Shown: positions 46,751 to 57,200 of the stretch, piece after piece
How the letters are laid out: every line of letters begins with the position of its first letter
Position numbering within the stretch: position 1 is the first letter of the stretch
Origin: Stenotrophomonas nitritireducens
GTDB taxonomy: Bacteria; Pseudomonadota; Gammaproteobacteria; Xanthomonadales; Xanthomonadaceae
Direction: 5' to 3'
Assembly: GCF_001700965.1 (NCBI RefSeq)
Contig: NZ_CP016756.1
Location: forward strand, 558,001 to 622,000
DNA length: 64,000 bases
Position numbers and translations under genes: made by a program
Notes under the pieces: generated by a model
Seen by the model: the letters and a program-made list of their open reading frames with translations, nothing else
What the model was told of the DNA's origin: nothing
The model's database searches: none

Positions 46751-48655
46751 TCAGTGTTTCAATTCTGCCTGCAGCCGCTCGACGAAGGCCTGAACCGACA
46801 TCGAGCCAAGATCTTCACCGGACCGCGAGCGTACCGCCACGGCCCCGTTCTCCTTCTCGCGGTCGCCCACGACCAGCAGATACGGCACCCGCTGCAGCGT
46901 ATGCTCGCGAATCTTATAGCCGATCTTTTCGTTGCGCAAATCGGCGTCAACCCGGAAGCCTTGATTTGCAAGGCTTTTGCGAACTTCGTCGACGTAATCG
47001 GCCTGGGCGTCGGTGATATTGGCCACCACCACCTGCACCGGTGCCAGCCAGGTCGGGAACGCGCCGGCATGCTGTTCGATCAAAATGCCCAGGAAACGCT
47101 CCATCGAGCCGACAATCGCCCGGTGCAGCATCACCGGATGGCGCTTCTGGCTGTTCTCGTCCACGTATTCAGCGCCGAGACGGCCCGGCATCATGAAGTC
47201 GACCTGCATCGTGCCCAGCTGCCAGGTACGGCCGATGGCATCCTTCAGGTGGTACTCGATCTTCGGCCCGTAGAACGCACCCTCGCCCGGCAGCTCCTGC
47301 CACTCGACGCCGCAGCTGGACAGCGCGGTGCGCAGCGCGCCCTCGGCCTTGCCCCAGGTCTCGTCATCGCCCAGACGCGATTCCGGACGTAGCGCGATCT
47401 TGATCTGGATTTCCTCGAAACCGAACGCCTTGTACACCGCCAGCGCCTGCTGGTGGAAGGCCGTTACTTCGGCCTCGACCTGGCTTTCGGTGCAGAAGAT
47501 GTGGCCATCGTCCTGGGTGAAGCCGCGCACGCGCAGGATGCCGTGCAGCGCGCCCGACGGCTCGTTGCGATGGCAGGCGCCAAACTCGCCGTAACGGATC
47601 GGCAGGTCACGGTAGCTGTGCAGGCCCTGGTTGAACAACTGCACGTGACCCGGGCAGTTCATCGGCTTCAGCGCATAGGTGCGCTTCTCCGATTCGGTGA
47701 AGAACATGTTGTCCTGGTAGTTGTCCCAGTGACCGGACTTCTTCCACAGGCTCACGTCGAGGATCTGCGGGCAGCGCACTTCGCCGTAACCGCTCTGGCG
47801 GTACACGTTGCGCATGTACTGCTCGACGACCTGCCAGATCGACCAGCCCTTCGGATGCCAGAACACCAGGCCCGGCGCTTCCTCTTGCAGGTGGAACAGA
47901 TCCTGCTGCTTGCCGATGCGGCGGTGATCGCGCATTTCGGCTTCTTCGATGCGCTTGATATAGGCCTCAAGCTGCTTCTTGTCGGCCCAGGCGGTGCCGT
48001 AGATGCGCTGCAGCTGCTCGTTCTTGGCATCACCGCGCCAATACGCACCGGAGATGCGCGTCAGCTTGAAGGACTTCAGGAAGCGGGTATTCGGCACGTG
48101 CGGGCCACGGCACATGTCCACGTATTCCTGGTGGTAGTACATGCCCATCGCAGTGATGTCGTCGGACATGTCCTCGATCAGGCGCAGCTTGTACTCCTCG
48201 CCACGCGCCTTGAAGATTTCAACCACTTCCGCACGCGGCGTGACCTTCTTGACGACGTCATAGTCCTGCGCGATGAGCTCGCCCATGCGCTTTTCGATCG
48301 CCGCCAGGTCTTCCGGCGTGAACGGGCGCTCGTTGTAGATGTCGTAGTAGAAGCCTTCAGCGATGACCGGGCCGATCACCATCTTGGCTTCCGGGTACAG
48401 CTGCTTCACCGCATGACCCACCAGGTGGGCGCAGGAGTGGCGGATGATTTCCACACCCTCCTCGTCCTTGGCCGTGATGATGCGCAGCGAGGCGTCGTGA
48501 TCGATCACGTCGCTGGCATCAACCAGCACGCCATCAACGGCACCAGCAATGGTGGCCTTGGCCAGACCCGCACCGATGGACTGGGCAACGTCCATGACGC
48601 TGACCGGGTTTTCGAACTGACGGACGCTGCCGTCTGGGAGAGTGATGTTGATCAT
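46751..48655 (-). CDS. thrS: Threonyl-tRNA synthetase
   Basis: The ATG at 48655 ([14 protein letters not shown]) gives 634 residues. A TGS domain comes first, then the editing domain ([16 protein letters not shown] with HxxxH, later Cys in MCRGPHVPN). The class II core has motif 2 in [19 protein letters not shown]. The anticodon domain runs to the C-terminus. The enzyme charges tRNA-Thr and hydrolyses Ser-tRNA-Thr. It heads the translation operon. Its leader carries a short Thr-containing ORF and a terminator (see those entries). Confidence 0.98.
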   Translation of the reverse strand: MINITLPDGSVRQFENPVSVMDVAQSIGAGLAKATIAGAVDGVLVDASDVIDHDASLRIITAKDEEGVEIIRHSCAHLVGHAVKQLYPEAKMVIGPVIAEGFYYDIYNERPFTPEDLAAIEKRMGELIAQDYDVVKKVTPRAEVVEIFKARGEEYKLRLIEDMSDDITAMGMYYHQEYVDMCRGPHVPNTRFLKSFKLTRISGAYWRGDAKNEQLQRIYGTAWADKKQLEAYIKRIEEAEMRDHRRIGKQQDLFHLQEEAPGLVFWHPKGWSIWQVVEQYMRNVYRQSGYGEVRCPQILDVSLWKKSGHWDNYQDNMFFTESEKRTYALKPMNCPGHVQLFNQGLHSYRDLPIRYGEFGACHRNEPSGALHGILRVRGFTQDDGHIFCTESQVEAEVTAFHQQALAVYKAFGFEEIQIKIALRPESRLGDDETWGKAEGALRTALSSCGVEWQELPGEGAFYGPKIEYHLKDAIGRTWQLGTMQVDFMMPGRLGAEYVDENSQKRHPVMLHRAIVGSMERFLGILIEQHAGAFPTWLAPVQVVVANITDAQADYVDEVRKSLANQGFRVDADLRNEKIGYKIREHTLQRVPYLLVVGDREKENGAVAVRSRSGEDLGSMSVQAFVERLQAELKH

Positions 48656-48744
48656 GGGGTCACCAAAGGTCACGGCCCGCCGGGCGGGCTGGAAACTACG
48701 CCAACAGGCGCAGCTTCAAGGGAGTTCATGGGAATCGGAGCAAT

Positions 48745-48767
48745 AAAAAAGCGCCACAACGGCGCCT
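48745..48767 (-). terminator. Intrinsic terminator in the thrS leader, possible attenuator
   Basis: GCGCC and GGCGC pair over GTTGT on the minus strand and are followed by TTTTTTATT. It lies 90 bp before the thrS ATG. An upstream CGCCAC (within 48771-48790) could pair with GTGGCG of the 3' arm and give a competing structure. Confidence 0.75.
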
Positions 48768-48790
48768 GGCATCTAGGCGGTGGCGGCAAA

Positions 48791-48817
48791 TCAGCAATGG
48801 GCGATGGTAGTGCTCAT
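48791..48817 (-). CDS. Possible thrS leader peptide, MSTTIAHC
   Basis: An 8-codon ORF with adjacent Thr codons (ACT ACC) and one Ile codon ends 23 nt before the thrS leader terminator. This is the spacing expected for ribosome-mediated attenuation. The Shine-Dalgarno is weak (GAGCG) and only two Thr codons are present, so chance is possible. Confidence 0.35.
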   Translation of the reverse strand: MSTTIAHC

Positions 48818-49054
48818 GTCACACGCTCGGCCGGCGCTTTGCGCGGGCCACCTTGGCTGCCGAAGGGGTTACTGCAGTGATATTAAACCAATCACGACAA
48901 AACTGCCCGGAATCGCCTCACACATGCAACAGCGGCCCATCGACGAATGCCACTCACATGACGAACAGCCACAGCACTGACCGCCAAACGGATTCCGACG
49001 CCCCGCCTTACCCGCCCTTTCAGCAGAAGCAGCCAGCCGCCACAGCACGGTAAC
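48818..49054. other. thrS upstream region
   Basis: No gene is supported here. A TAATAT on the minus strand (48885-48880) is the best -10 for thrS, but its -35 is poor. Confidence 0.4.
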
Positions 49055-49069
49055 TGATACTCATTATCA
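49055..49069 (+). promoter_or_regulatory. Fur box
   Basis: TGATACTCATTATCA is a 7-1-7 inverted repeat with 6 of 7 pairs and matches the Fur consensus core. It lies 40 bp before the small membrane protein gene, where it would block the promoter in iron-replete cells. Confidence 0.75.
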
Positions 49070-49108
49070 TCAATAAACCAGGCAACTTGTTGCAAGGAAA
49101 GCTCCGCA

Positions 49109-49345
49109 ATGCGGCCTATCTCCCACAATCCGACCCGAAGCCTGCTGGCACTGACCCTCGTCACACTCGGCGCCTTGGGCGCAACCACGACAACCCGCGG
49201 CAACCTGGCAATCATCGCAGCCATCACAGCAACAATCTGCGCGCTGACAGCCGCATTTGTTTCCCGAACCTCCAAGCCACGAGCCGTCATCTGGATGACT
49301 ACCCTGACAAGCCTTTGCCTTGTCCGATTGATATGGATCATCTAA
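49109..49345 (+). CDS. Small membrane protein under a Fur box
   Basis: The 78-residue protein has three hydrophobic stretches (SLLALTLVTLGALG, LAIIAAITATICALTAAFV, WMTTLTSLCLVRLIWII) and almost no soluble part. GGAAAG precedes the ATG. I cannot assign a family. It recalls the small DUF3325/DUF3649-type membrane proteins encoded near iron-uptake genes, but only by size and context. The next gene starts 13 bp downstream, so both probably respond to iron. Confidence 0.65.
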   Translation: MRPISHNPTRSLLALTLVTLGALGATTTTRGNLAIIAAITATICALTAAFVSRTSKPRAVIWMTTLTSLCLVRLIWII

Positions 49346-49358
49346 CGGGAAAATCGCC

Positions 49359-50202
49359 ATGCATCACAAACTATTCGCGACAGGGCTGCTCACACTAGGC
49401 TTCCTGCAAAGCGCCGACGCCCAGGAATGGCCTGCAGCACAATGTGAAAGCTGCTCCCCTCAGCAAATGCAAGCCGCCGCCAGATCCGAAATCGACTTTG
49501 GCGCTGTCGCAGTCTTCAGCCTTTCCACCGCAGACCTCAAGACCTACGTAATTACCGGCAACCTCGAACTCCACGAATCAACCCCACCAGCAGCCCTGGA
49601 CGACTACTTCGTCGACCTGATCGCGGTTATATCAGGCCAATGGCAACTCATTGCGGGTACACGTGGACATAGCCGATCTGGCGACCATCCAGGCCAGTAG
49701 TTCCGAGCGCAGCGCTGCGCCTGCAGCCCAAGCAGAATTTCCCGAAAGCGCCTGGGAGGCAATCAACAACTCAGCGAAAATGAACAACCTGCTGGACGAT
49801 ATGGACTACCGGTGGCCGGCCCTGATCGCCGGCGGCAACAGCGTGTTGCGGGTACTCAACCCGTACACATGGCTGAAATCAGATGGTGCCCAGGTGACGG
49901 TCGAACCAGGCTTCAGCGACGGAAGCTCGATGGAAATCTTCTATAACGTCAAGACCAAACGCTGGGAAGAGGACTCAAACAGTGCCAAGGACGCGCACAA
50001 CAACTCCATCCCAAGAAGCAACGAAGATTTCGCCAAGGGTGGATACCGTGAATACGAGTTTAATGGCCCACCCGCAACCGATCTACAGAACTTCTTGATC
50101 GAGGCGCAAAGAAGGGGCATTCCGCTCACCGGTCCACTCGGCCCCAGCTTCCGTATTGGCTGCGCTTCCGCCAATGGCATCACCACTTGTCAGGCCCGCT
50201 GA
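49359..50202 (+). pseudogene. Secreted hypothetical protein gene, frameshifted
   Basis: Frame 1 (49359-49700) encodes a signal peptide and a Cys pair (CESCSPQQ) and then runs into an unrelated tail. Frame 2 is open from 49621 to 50202 and continues sensibly as RLYQANGNSLRVHVDIADLA. Adding one CG unit to GCGG near 49622 would join the frames as DLIARLYQANG, so a 2-bp contraction of a GCGCGG run is the simplest cause. The restored protein would have about 280 residues and a C-terminal region with FSDGSSMEIFYNVKTKRWEE. The function is unknown. Short ORFs on either side of the break may still be translated. Confidence 0.7.
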
Positions 50203-50340
50203 CTCAACGACCGGCCGGCCAAGCCATGAGGCGCCCCGACAACCGGAACGCCGTTACCGAGGATGCTCGAAGCTTCGCCTTCCCCGTGGCAGCTCACGAT
50301 AAGCCGCCGCAACAAGAGCGCACCGCCAACCACCGGACAC

Positions 50341-50370
50341 AAAAAAACCGGCACATGTGCCGGCTTTTTT
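50341..50370 (+). terminator. Bidirectional intrinsic terminator
   Basis: AAAAAAACCGGCACATGTGC and its complement form a perfect stem ending in TTTTTT. It separates the plus-strand pseudogene from the minus-strand tRNA-Val genes and serves both sides. Confidence 0.9.
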
Positions 50371-50406
50371 AACTTTTCACCTCGATCCGTTTGCCGGAAC
50401 CCGAAG

Positions 50407-50481
50407 TGGTGGGCGGTACAGGGTTCGAACCTGTGACCCCTACCATGTCAAGGTAGTGCTCTACCGCTGAGCTAACCGCCC
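50407..50481 (-). tRNA. tRNA-Val (GAC), copy 2
   Basis: This is a 75-nt minus-strand cloverleaf with encoded CCA. The acceptor GGGCGGT pairs with ACCGCCC. The anticodon loop UUGACAU gives GAC. It is identical in sequence to the copy at 50600-50674. Confidence 0.96.
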
Positions 50482-50552
50482 GCTTTGAAACCTATCCACG
50501 CTGCAAAGGGCCAAACCCACCCCTACTGCAACGCGTAACATCATCCGGAAAC

Positions 50553-50582
50553 ACAAAGCCCGGCCTGCGCCGGGCTTTCGTG
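50553..50582 (-). terminator. Hairpin between the two tRNA-Val genes
   Basis: AAAGCCCGGC and GCCGGGCTTT pair on the minus strand. The run after the stem is short (TTTG), so read-through into the second tRNA is plausible. Confidence 0.7.
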
Positions 50583-50599
50583 GCCACTTCCCAAGGGAG

Positions 50600-50674
50600 T
50601 GGTGGGCGGTACAGGGTTCGAACCTGTGACCCCTACCATGTCAAGGTAGTGCTCTACCGCTGAGCTAACCGCCC
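50600..50674 (-). tRNA. tRNA-Val (GAC), copy 1
   Basis: The cloverleaf is identical to the one at 50407-50481. It is the first to be transcribed, and it lies about 100 bp downstream of uvrB on the same strand. Confidence 0.96.
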
Positions 50675-50770
50675 TTCTCAGCAACAATTCTTCGCTGCGA
50701 GGGCGCGTATCTTAACCCTGCTCTTCACGAAGAACAACCGTTTTCTGGAAAAACTTCACAGCGGCCGATT

Positions 50771-52786
50771 TCAGCCCAGATTCGCCTCCTTGAGGCGATG
50801 GATCTGGTCGCGCACGCGGGCTGCGTCCTCGAATTCCAGATCGCGTGCGTGCTGGTACATCTGCTGCTCGAGCTCCTTGAGGCGTGCAGCCAGCTTGGCC
50901 GGCTCCAGCGGCAGGTAATCGCTCTCGGGCTCGGCCACGCGCCGCCCCTTGCCCTTGGCGCTGGACTTGGGCGAGCCCTCGTCGTGCGCACCTTCCAGAA
51001 TATCGACGATGGGCCGCACCACCGACTGCGGCACGATGCCGTGCTCCTGGTTGTACTCCACCTGCTTCTGGCGACGGCGGTCGGTCTCGTCAATGGCCGC
51101 CTGCATCGAACGGGTCATCTTGTCGGCATACAGGATGGCCTTGCCGCGTACGTTACGCGCGGCGCGGCCAATGGTCTGGATCAGCGAACCGGTCGAGCGC
51201 AGGAAGCCCTCCTTGTCCGCATCCAGGATCGCCACCAGCGACACTTCCGGCATGTCCAGACCTTCGCGCAGCAGGTTGATGCCGACCAGTACATCGAACT
51301 TGCCAAGGCGCAGATCGCGGATGATTTCCACCCGCTCCACGGTGTCCACGTCCGAGTGCAGGTAGCGCACGCGAATGCCGTGCTCGCTGAGGTATTCGGT
51401 GAGGTTTTCGGCCATACGCTTGGTCAGCGTGGTGACCAGCACGCGGTCGCCCATCTTGATGCGTTCATTGGCCTGCGACATCAGGTCGTCGACCTGGGTG
51501 CCGACCGGGCGGATCTCCACTTCCGGGTCGATCAAACCGGTTGGGCGCACCACCAGCTCGGTGATGTCGTTACCGGACTCGCGCAGTTCATACGGCCCCG
51601 GCGTGGCCGACACATAGATGGCACGCGGCGAGCGCGCCTCCCACTCCTCGAAACGCAGCGGGCGGTTGTCCAGTGCCGATGGCAGGCGGAAGCCGAATTC
51701 GACCAGGGTTTCCTTGCGCGAGCGGTCGCCCTTGTACATGGCGCCGATCTGCGGAATGGTCACGTGCGACTCATCGATGACCAGCAAGGCATCCGGCGGC
51801 AGGTAGTCGAACAGGGTCGGCGGCGGCTCGCCCGGCGCCTTGCCGGTGAGGTGCCGCGAGTAGTTCTCGATGCCGTTGCAATAGCCGACTTCGGCCATCA
51901 TCTCGAGGTCGAACTGGGTGCGCTGGGCCAGGCGCTGCGCCTCGACCAACTTGTTCTGCGCATACAGTTGCTCCAGCCGCTCCTTCAGCTCGGCCTTGAT
52001 GGTATCCACCGCCGCCAACACCCTTTCGCGCGTGGTGGCGTAGTGGGTCTTCGGGTAGATGGTGTAGCGCTGCATCTTGCGCAGGCTTTCACCGGTAAGC
52101 GGGTCGAACATGCTGAGCTGCTCGATATCGCCATCGAACAGCTCGATGCGCAGCGCCTCGCTGTCCAGCTCGGCCGGGAACACATCAATCACTTCGCCAC
52201 GCACGCGGAAGGTACCGCGCTGCAGCTCGTATTCGTTGCGGGTGTACTGCAGCTGGGTCAGATGCTTGATCAGATCACGCTGATCAATGCGCTCGCCTTT
52301 GGACAGGATCAGCCGCAGCGACAGGTAGTCTTCCGGCGCGCCCAGGCCGTAGATCGCCGACACCGTCGCCACCACGATGGCATCCGGGCGCGATAGCAAG
52401 GTCTTGGTCGCCGCCAGACGCATCTGCTCGATGTGCTCGTTGATCGAACTGTCCTTCTCGATGAAGGTATCCGAGGACGGCACATAGGCTTCAGGCTGGT
52501 AGTAATCGTAGTAGCTGACAAAATATTCCACCGCGTTGTGCGGGAAGAACGCCTTGAACTCGCCGTAAAGCTGCGCAGCCAGGGTCTTGTTCGGCGCCAT
52601 CACCAGAGTCGGGCGCTGCACCTGCTGCACCACGTTGGCGATGGTGTAGGTCTTGCCCGAGCCGGTCACGCCCAGCAGGGTCTGCTTGGCGATGCCCGCT
52701 TCAAAGTTGGCCACCAGCTTTTCGATGGCGGCCGGCTGGTCGCCGGAGGGCGAATACGGCGATACGAGCTGGAAGCTGTCTGACAT
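50771..52786 (-). CDS. uvrB: Excinuclease ABC subunit B
   Basis: The ATG at 52786 ([20 protein letters not shown]) gives 671 residues, the normal length. A 111-codon upstream extension is rejected. Helicase motifs are complete: [14 protein letters not shown] near 38, the beta-hairpin [20 protein letters not shown] near 93, DESH near 338, and [12 protein letters not shown] near 540. The C-terminal UVR domain binds UvrC. UvrB verifies damage in nucleotide excision repair. No clear LexA box is seen in the short upstream gap. Confidence 0.98.
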   Translation of the reverse strand: MSDSFQLVSPYSPSGDQPAAIEKLVANFEAGIAKQTLLGVTGSGKTYTIANVVQQVQRPTLVMAPNKTLAAQLYGEFKAFFPHNAVEYFVSYYDYYQPEAYVPSSDTFIEKDSSINEHIEQMRLAATKTLLSRPDAIVVATVSAIYGLGAPEDYLSLRLILSKGERIDQRDLIKHLTQLQYTRNEYELQRGTFRVRGEVIDVFPAELDSEALRIELFDGDIEQLSMFDPLTGESLRKMQRYTIYPKTHYATTRERVLAAVDTIKAELKERLEQLYAQNKLVEAQRLAQRTQFDLEMMAEVGYCNGIENYSRHLTGKAPGEPPPTLFDYLPPDALLVIDESHVTIPQIGAMYKGDRSRKETLVEFGFRLPSALDNRPLRFEEWEARSPRAIYVSATPGPYELRESGNDITELVVRPTGLIDPEVEIRPVGTQVDDLMSQANERIKMGDRVLVTTLTKRMAENLTEYLSEHGIRVRYLHSDVDTVERVEIIRDLRLGKFDVLVGINLLREGLDMPEVSLVAILDADKEGFLRSTGSLIQTIGRAARNVRGKAILYADKMTRSMQAAIDETDRRRQKQVEYNQEHGIVPQSVVRPIVDILEGAHDEGSPKSSAKGKGRRVAEPESDYLPLEPAKLAARLKELEQQMYQHARDLEFEDAARVRDQIHRLKEANLG

Positions 52787-52939
52787 GTCGACCACTGGGC
52801 GGGGTTGACCTTCGAGTATAGCGAGCACCGGGTTGACCCCAGCGCATGGAGTAACCCGATGTTCAGCCAAGCGGTGCAGCGAGCCTGTTACGGAGCCCGT
52901 TTGGCGACCATAGACGCAAACGCCCCTGCCGGCCCTGCC

Positions 52940-53497
52940 ATGCGCCCCTCTCGAAGCCACCCGTTCGCCCGTCCTGCGCGCAACAAGGGCTTCACGCTTG
53001 TACAGATGCTTGTCTGTGTGGCGGTGATCGGAATATTGGCCGCTATCAGCACGCCCTACCTGCCGCACGTATTGCAGCGGCAGCGGGCGCTGACCACACA
53101 GCATGCCCTGGTTGGCCATCTACACCTGGCCCGTAACAGTGCGATCTGGCAGCGCAAGAACACCGTACTCTGCCCCTCCACGAATGGCCGCGAATGCGCT
53201 GGCAATACGGACTGGGGCAGCGGCTGGCTGGTGTTCATAGATGCCAACGGCAACGGGCGCCCGGACCACCATGCCGACATCATCCGCACTACCCTGCATC
53301 CCGCCCACACTTCACTTCGCATCCACAGCGGCGCCGGACGCAGCAACATCCGCTATCTGCCGGACGGGCGCAGTGCGGGTTCGAACACGACCATCTCCAT
53401 CTGCAATGACACCGACATCCTGCTGATGCAGGTTGTGGTCAACAATGCTGGACGCGTGCGCAACGCCCACCCAAGGGCAGACCAACCCTGCAGATGA
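52940..53497 (+). CDS. GspH/FimT-type pseudopilin with Gln at position 5
   Basis: The prepilin cleavage site is [20 protein letters not shown]. The residue at +5, normally Glu, is Gln (codon CAG). The rest fits a FimT/GspH minor pilin: one N-terminal helix, then a beta-rich domain with [19 protein letters not shown] and paired Cys. From the ATG at 52940 the leader is 17 residues. An ATG at 52859 has a much better Shine-Dalgarno (GGAG, 8 bp) but gives a 44-residue leader, long for a prepilin. It stands apart from the pilin operon, separated by tRNA-Asn. Position 5 is explained in the findings. Confidence 0.82.
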   Translation: MRPSRSHPFARPARNKGFTLVQMLVCVAVIGILAAISTPYLPHVLQRQRALTTQHALVGHLHLARNSAIWQRKNTVLCPSTNGRECAGNTDWGSGWLVFIDANGNGRPDHHADIIRTTLHPAHTSLRIHSGAGRSNIRYLPDGRSAGSNTTISICNDTDILLMQVVVNNAGRVRNAHPRADQPCR

Positions 53498-53506
53498 ATC
53501 CGGGTA

Positions 53507-53535
53507 TTGCACACAATCTTTCCACCAAGTAGAAT
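53507..53535 (+). promoter_or_regulatory. Promoter of tRNA-Asn
   Basis: TTGCAC (53507-53512), a 17-bp spacer and TAGAAT (53530-53535) place the start within 10 bp of the tRNA 5' end. Confidence 0.7.
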
Positions 53536-53544
53536 TTGCCTCCC

Positions 53545-53621
53545 GCCCGAATAGCTCAGCCGGTTAGAGCACTTGACTGTTAATCAGGGGGTCGTTGGTT
53601 CGAGTCCAACTTCGGGCGCCA
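53545..53621 (+). tRNA. tRNA-Asn (GUU)
   Basis: This is a 77-nt plus-strand cloverleaf with encoded CCA. The acceptor GCCCGAA pairs with TTCGGGC. The anticodon loop CUGUUAA gives GUU. Confidence 0.97.
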
Positions 53622-53633
53622 AATAAAAAAAAC

Positions 53634-53663
53634 AAAAAAGCTTGCCGATAGGCAGGCTTTTTT
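53634..53663 (+). terminator. Intrinsic terminator of tRNA-Asn
   Basis: AAAGCTTGCC and GGCAGGCTTT pair over GATA with one wobble and are followed by TTTTG. Confidence 0.85.
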
Positions 53664-53712
53664 GTTTTGCCTAATCCCGATGACGCACCGTGAAAGCCTT
53701 CGCTGCGCGCAC

Positions 53713-53743
53713 GAAAAAGCCCGCAATGCACGGCGGGCTTTTT
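53713..53743 (-). terminator. Terminator of the pilin operon
   Basis: AAAAAGCCCGC and GCGGGCTTTTT form a perfect stem, 30 bp after the pilE stop on the minus strand. The A and T runs make it functional from either side. Confidence 0.9.
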
Positions 53744-53773
53744 CTGGGCAAGCATTACTGGATCAGACCGAAA

Positions 53774-54214
53774 TCACCAGCATTCGGCAACCGTCGCACT
53801 ACCGCTCTTGGTGCGAACACCCTGAGCATTGATCGACAAGGTCCCGCACTTTGAATCCTTCTGAATCGCCGTCGGCACCGCCCCTAGGATGAAAGCACGG
53901 GCGGTGGGAGCACCACCCTGGAAGCCTACCGTGTAGAAGTTTGTCAACGCCGCTTCGCAGCTAGGCGCCGGAGCCCCGACATAAGTCAAGTTTGTCGTGT
54001 AATAGCGTTCCATGAGTTGCGCCCCCTGCTGCAGGCAACCAGCGACCGCTGCACGTCGCGCCTTGATCACGTGCTGTTGATAGCTCGGGTAAGCAATGGC
54101 CGCCAAAATCGCGATAACCACGACCACGATCATCAATTCGATCAAGGTAAAGCCAGCGATGTGTCGAGCCAATGAGACCCGCCTGCCGCGATTTGCATGA
54201 ATCATGCTCTTCAT
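53774..54214 (-). CDS. pilE: Type IV pilin PilE-like protein
   Basis: The ATG at 54214, 9 bp after GGGGGA, gives a 146-residue product with a leader of about 24 residues. A TTG at 54223 overlaps the pilY1 stop and an ATG lies at 54205. The cleavage site AG|FTLIELMIVVVVIAILA has the normal Glu5. The C-terminal disulfide loop lies between Cys in SKCGTL and AECW. In Pseudomonas and Xanthomonas the minor pilin PilE completes the tip set with PilVWX and FimU. It is the last gene of the operon. Confidence 0.92.
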   Translation of the reverse strand: MKSMIHANRGRRVSLARHIAGFTLIELMIVVVVIAILAAIAYPSYQQHVIKARRAAVAGCLQQGAQLMERYYTTNLTYVGAPAPSCEAALTNFYTVGFQGGAPTARAFILGAVPTAIQKDSKCGTLSINAQGVRTKSGSATVAECW

Positions 54215-54219
54215 CCGTT

Positions 54220-57200
54220 TCAATCCCCCATCAACTCACGCCAGGAAACACGCTTGATGTTGCCGTTATTGGTATTGGTCTTGGTTTTTGCATAAGTGCC
54301 ATCATCAAGACTGGTGTACATGTTGTCACCGATGAAAATCGGGTTATTCGGACTGCTGCCATAGCCGATACCGGACACAGGCGTACCGTCCAACGAATCC
54401 TTGCCGTCGACCACACCATCACCATTGGCATCAAAGAACCCACCAGACAGGCGTCCACCGGTAAATGGATCGATCGCCATGGTGTAGCCTTTGCCGGTCG
54501 GGCTACAGACGTCGGCCGAATCAGGGATACGAGTGGTGCCAATAAGCGTCAGGCCCTGGAAGAAGTTCGGTACGACCATGCGTTCACCTTGGGCAACGCC
54601 AGTGGAAGGAACCAGATTCATGTACCAGCCATTCTCCCCCACCGCAGCTACACGCTCGATCACGCGAACATCGTAAGCACCGATCACACCCTCATCAAGA
54701 ATACTGACCTCCTCCAATCCACCCGAAATAGCCACTCCCTTGTCAATCAAGCCATACCAGGTTTGAACGTTCTTGTTGGCTCGGTCAGCCGAGTTGAGAT
54801 AACGACCAGTACCTGCGAACACCCATGTCTGCAGCGTTTTCGGGTTGACCGCGACCAGCGGCGCAGCGGTGAACGGCTTGGTTTCACCGGCGGCATACAG
54901 CTTGCTGACGCTGCCATCGGAGAGCTTGAAGCGCCACAGATTGCCCTTCATGTCGCCGGCATACACAGTGTCGACCAGCCCATTACCCGCCGCTGACCAT
55001 GCGTTGATACCAGCCAGACCATTATCAGTACCGGTCGCAGTCGAGATGGTGGAAACGCTGCCGGTGGTGATATTGATTGACACCAACTTGGCGATGCCAT
55101 CGGCGCTGTTCGGGCCATTGCCCAGCAGTACGCGCCATTCGCCATTGCTGACCTGCGAGATGATCGGCTGCCCCAGATTGTTGCCAAGAGATGCGTCACT
55201 GACCTCCCACATCATCTTGGGCGTCGCAGGGGTGGTGACGTCCAGCGCAAAGATGGTCTTGCCACCGCGCCCCATCGTACCGATCAACGCAGTCCGCCAC
55301 TTGGCACCGTCGTACCAGTCGGCCGCAGTCATCGCTCCGTCAACGGTATACGCGTGCTCATATGCTGGGTCAGTGAACCCCAGTGCACCCGAGAGCTTGG
55401 ACATGCCTTCGGTCGGCACAAATGCAAACACTTCCTTACCGGTATTGGCGTTGAACGCGTGCAACATGCCGTCATTGGCACCAACGTAAACAATCGGTGT
55501 ACGCGTAGACTGCCCGGAAGCAAAAGCCGCATAACCCGTCGCACCAGCGAACGAGCTGTTGGTGTACAGACGAGGGTTGGGCGCGCCGACATAAACCGGC
55601 TGCGAATTAACGATATCGCCCAGCAAGCTCAAACGATTGCGGAAGGCGCCACCTCTGCTCTTCTCACCAGACCGGTCCCCGCGCAGGTAATTCACCACTG
55701 AAGAGGACAGACCGCCAACCGTCCCCTGGAAACCAGCCAACGTGCCGCCGTTGTTGTAGAAGATCTGCCGAGCACCCGTAGTCGCGTTGTTCGGCCCCCA
55801 GATCGGGAACTGATCAGCCGCCGACCAGGCCTGGGTCAACGCACCCGTACTCGTGTTCACGTCGTAGGCAAACAAACGCCCAGCCCACTCACGATTCTGG
55901 CCAGTGACAAACTGCGCCTGGAAGGTACGCGCACCGGCCTCGAGCTTGGTCGAGTTGCTGGCGAACGAACTGGCTGAACCTTCAGCCTTGCGTGCGATCG
56001 ACTCGAAGGCCTGGCGCAGGCTGGCCACCATCTTGTCGGCCTCGCTGGCCACGTAGAAGTTGTCAGGGCGCGGATAGGTGTTGACCGTACTGGTGACCCC
56101 GCCGCCGGAGCCACTGGTCAGGTAATCCAGATTGGTGTGCCACCACGACGTCGCCAGACCGGTTGTGGTCAGCGGATCGAAGTCCTGCGAAGGAACATCA
56201 AAGCCGCCGTATTTGGCGGTGAGCCAATACTGGTTGGTTGCTTTCGGCTCAAGGATCTGGTTCTCGCGCACGTCCACCCAATAAGTAGACAGGGTCTGCT
56301 TGCCAAGCGTATTGGGTTTTCCAGCCACATCGGTACGGATGTCATTGGTGTTGGCGTAGTACGCCAGACCCGCGATGAAAGCGGAATTGCCGCGACCACT
56401 GAAACTCCCAGCGTTTGCCTTGGTGGTAATGCCTTCGAGATCGAAGATCTTCTGCGTGTACTTGATCGCCAGATCCAGATCCTTGTCAGGCGTATTTGGA
56501 ATATTGCGATCTTCATGGGTATTGACGTCACCAATGCCCAGCGCCGCGTTCACCTGACAGGAATAGCGGATCGGATCGTCCCAATCGGTGATGACCGGAA
56601 ATCCATCGGCAAAGGTGTAATTGATGTTATTGGTGTACTCGGCAAGGTTGCCCTGCCCACGGAAATAACGCAGGGCCGCGTAGTACAACTCGCTGACCGG
56701 GTCATTGCTCTTGGGCGAAGCGGTGGTCATCTGACCAAACTTGTTGAGGTAGTTGATGACGCCACTGTCCAGGATGCCGGTGGCTGCCGTCGCACTCGCA
56801 TCCGCCGGGTTGGGGTTGCGCACCAGCACGCCCGTTGCGGGGTCCCACTCCCTGGCCGTGTTGGCAAGGATGCCCGCTTCAGGGTAATGGGTCTGGGGAC
56901 CAACGAACTTCTGCCGAGCACGCAGGACACCACCATTACGCTGATTTCCTGACTCGTTGAGAAAGCCGAAAATGCTGTACGTGATGCGCTTGGAGTACTC
57001 CTGGATCAAACCTTCGGGCTTGTAATTGCTGCCGTAGCGAACGCAATTGGCTTCCAGACCCACACTGACATCGCAGACCTTCACACGGACGCTGACTTCA
57101 TAGACAACGCCGGGATCACTGTTCTTGCCCGAGGGTGTCAGAGTGTGCTTCGAAGGGTCATAGGGAACTGGACTAGTGGTATTCAAGTCGCCACTTGAAG

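Noticed and set aside
49618..49700. Programmed ribosomal frameshift at the 49.6-kb break
   Set aside because: No slippery heptamer or downstream pseudoknot was visible. A 2-bp loss in a CG run explains the break more simply.
52787..53119. Upstream extension of uvrB by 111 codons
   Set aside because: The extension overlaps the opposite-strand pseudopilin gene, and the standard UvrB N-terminus begins at 52786.
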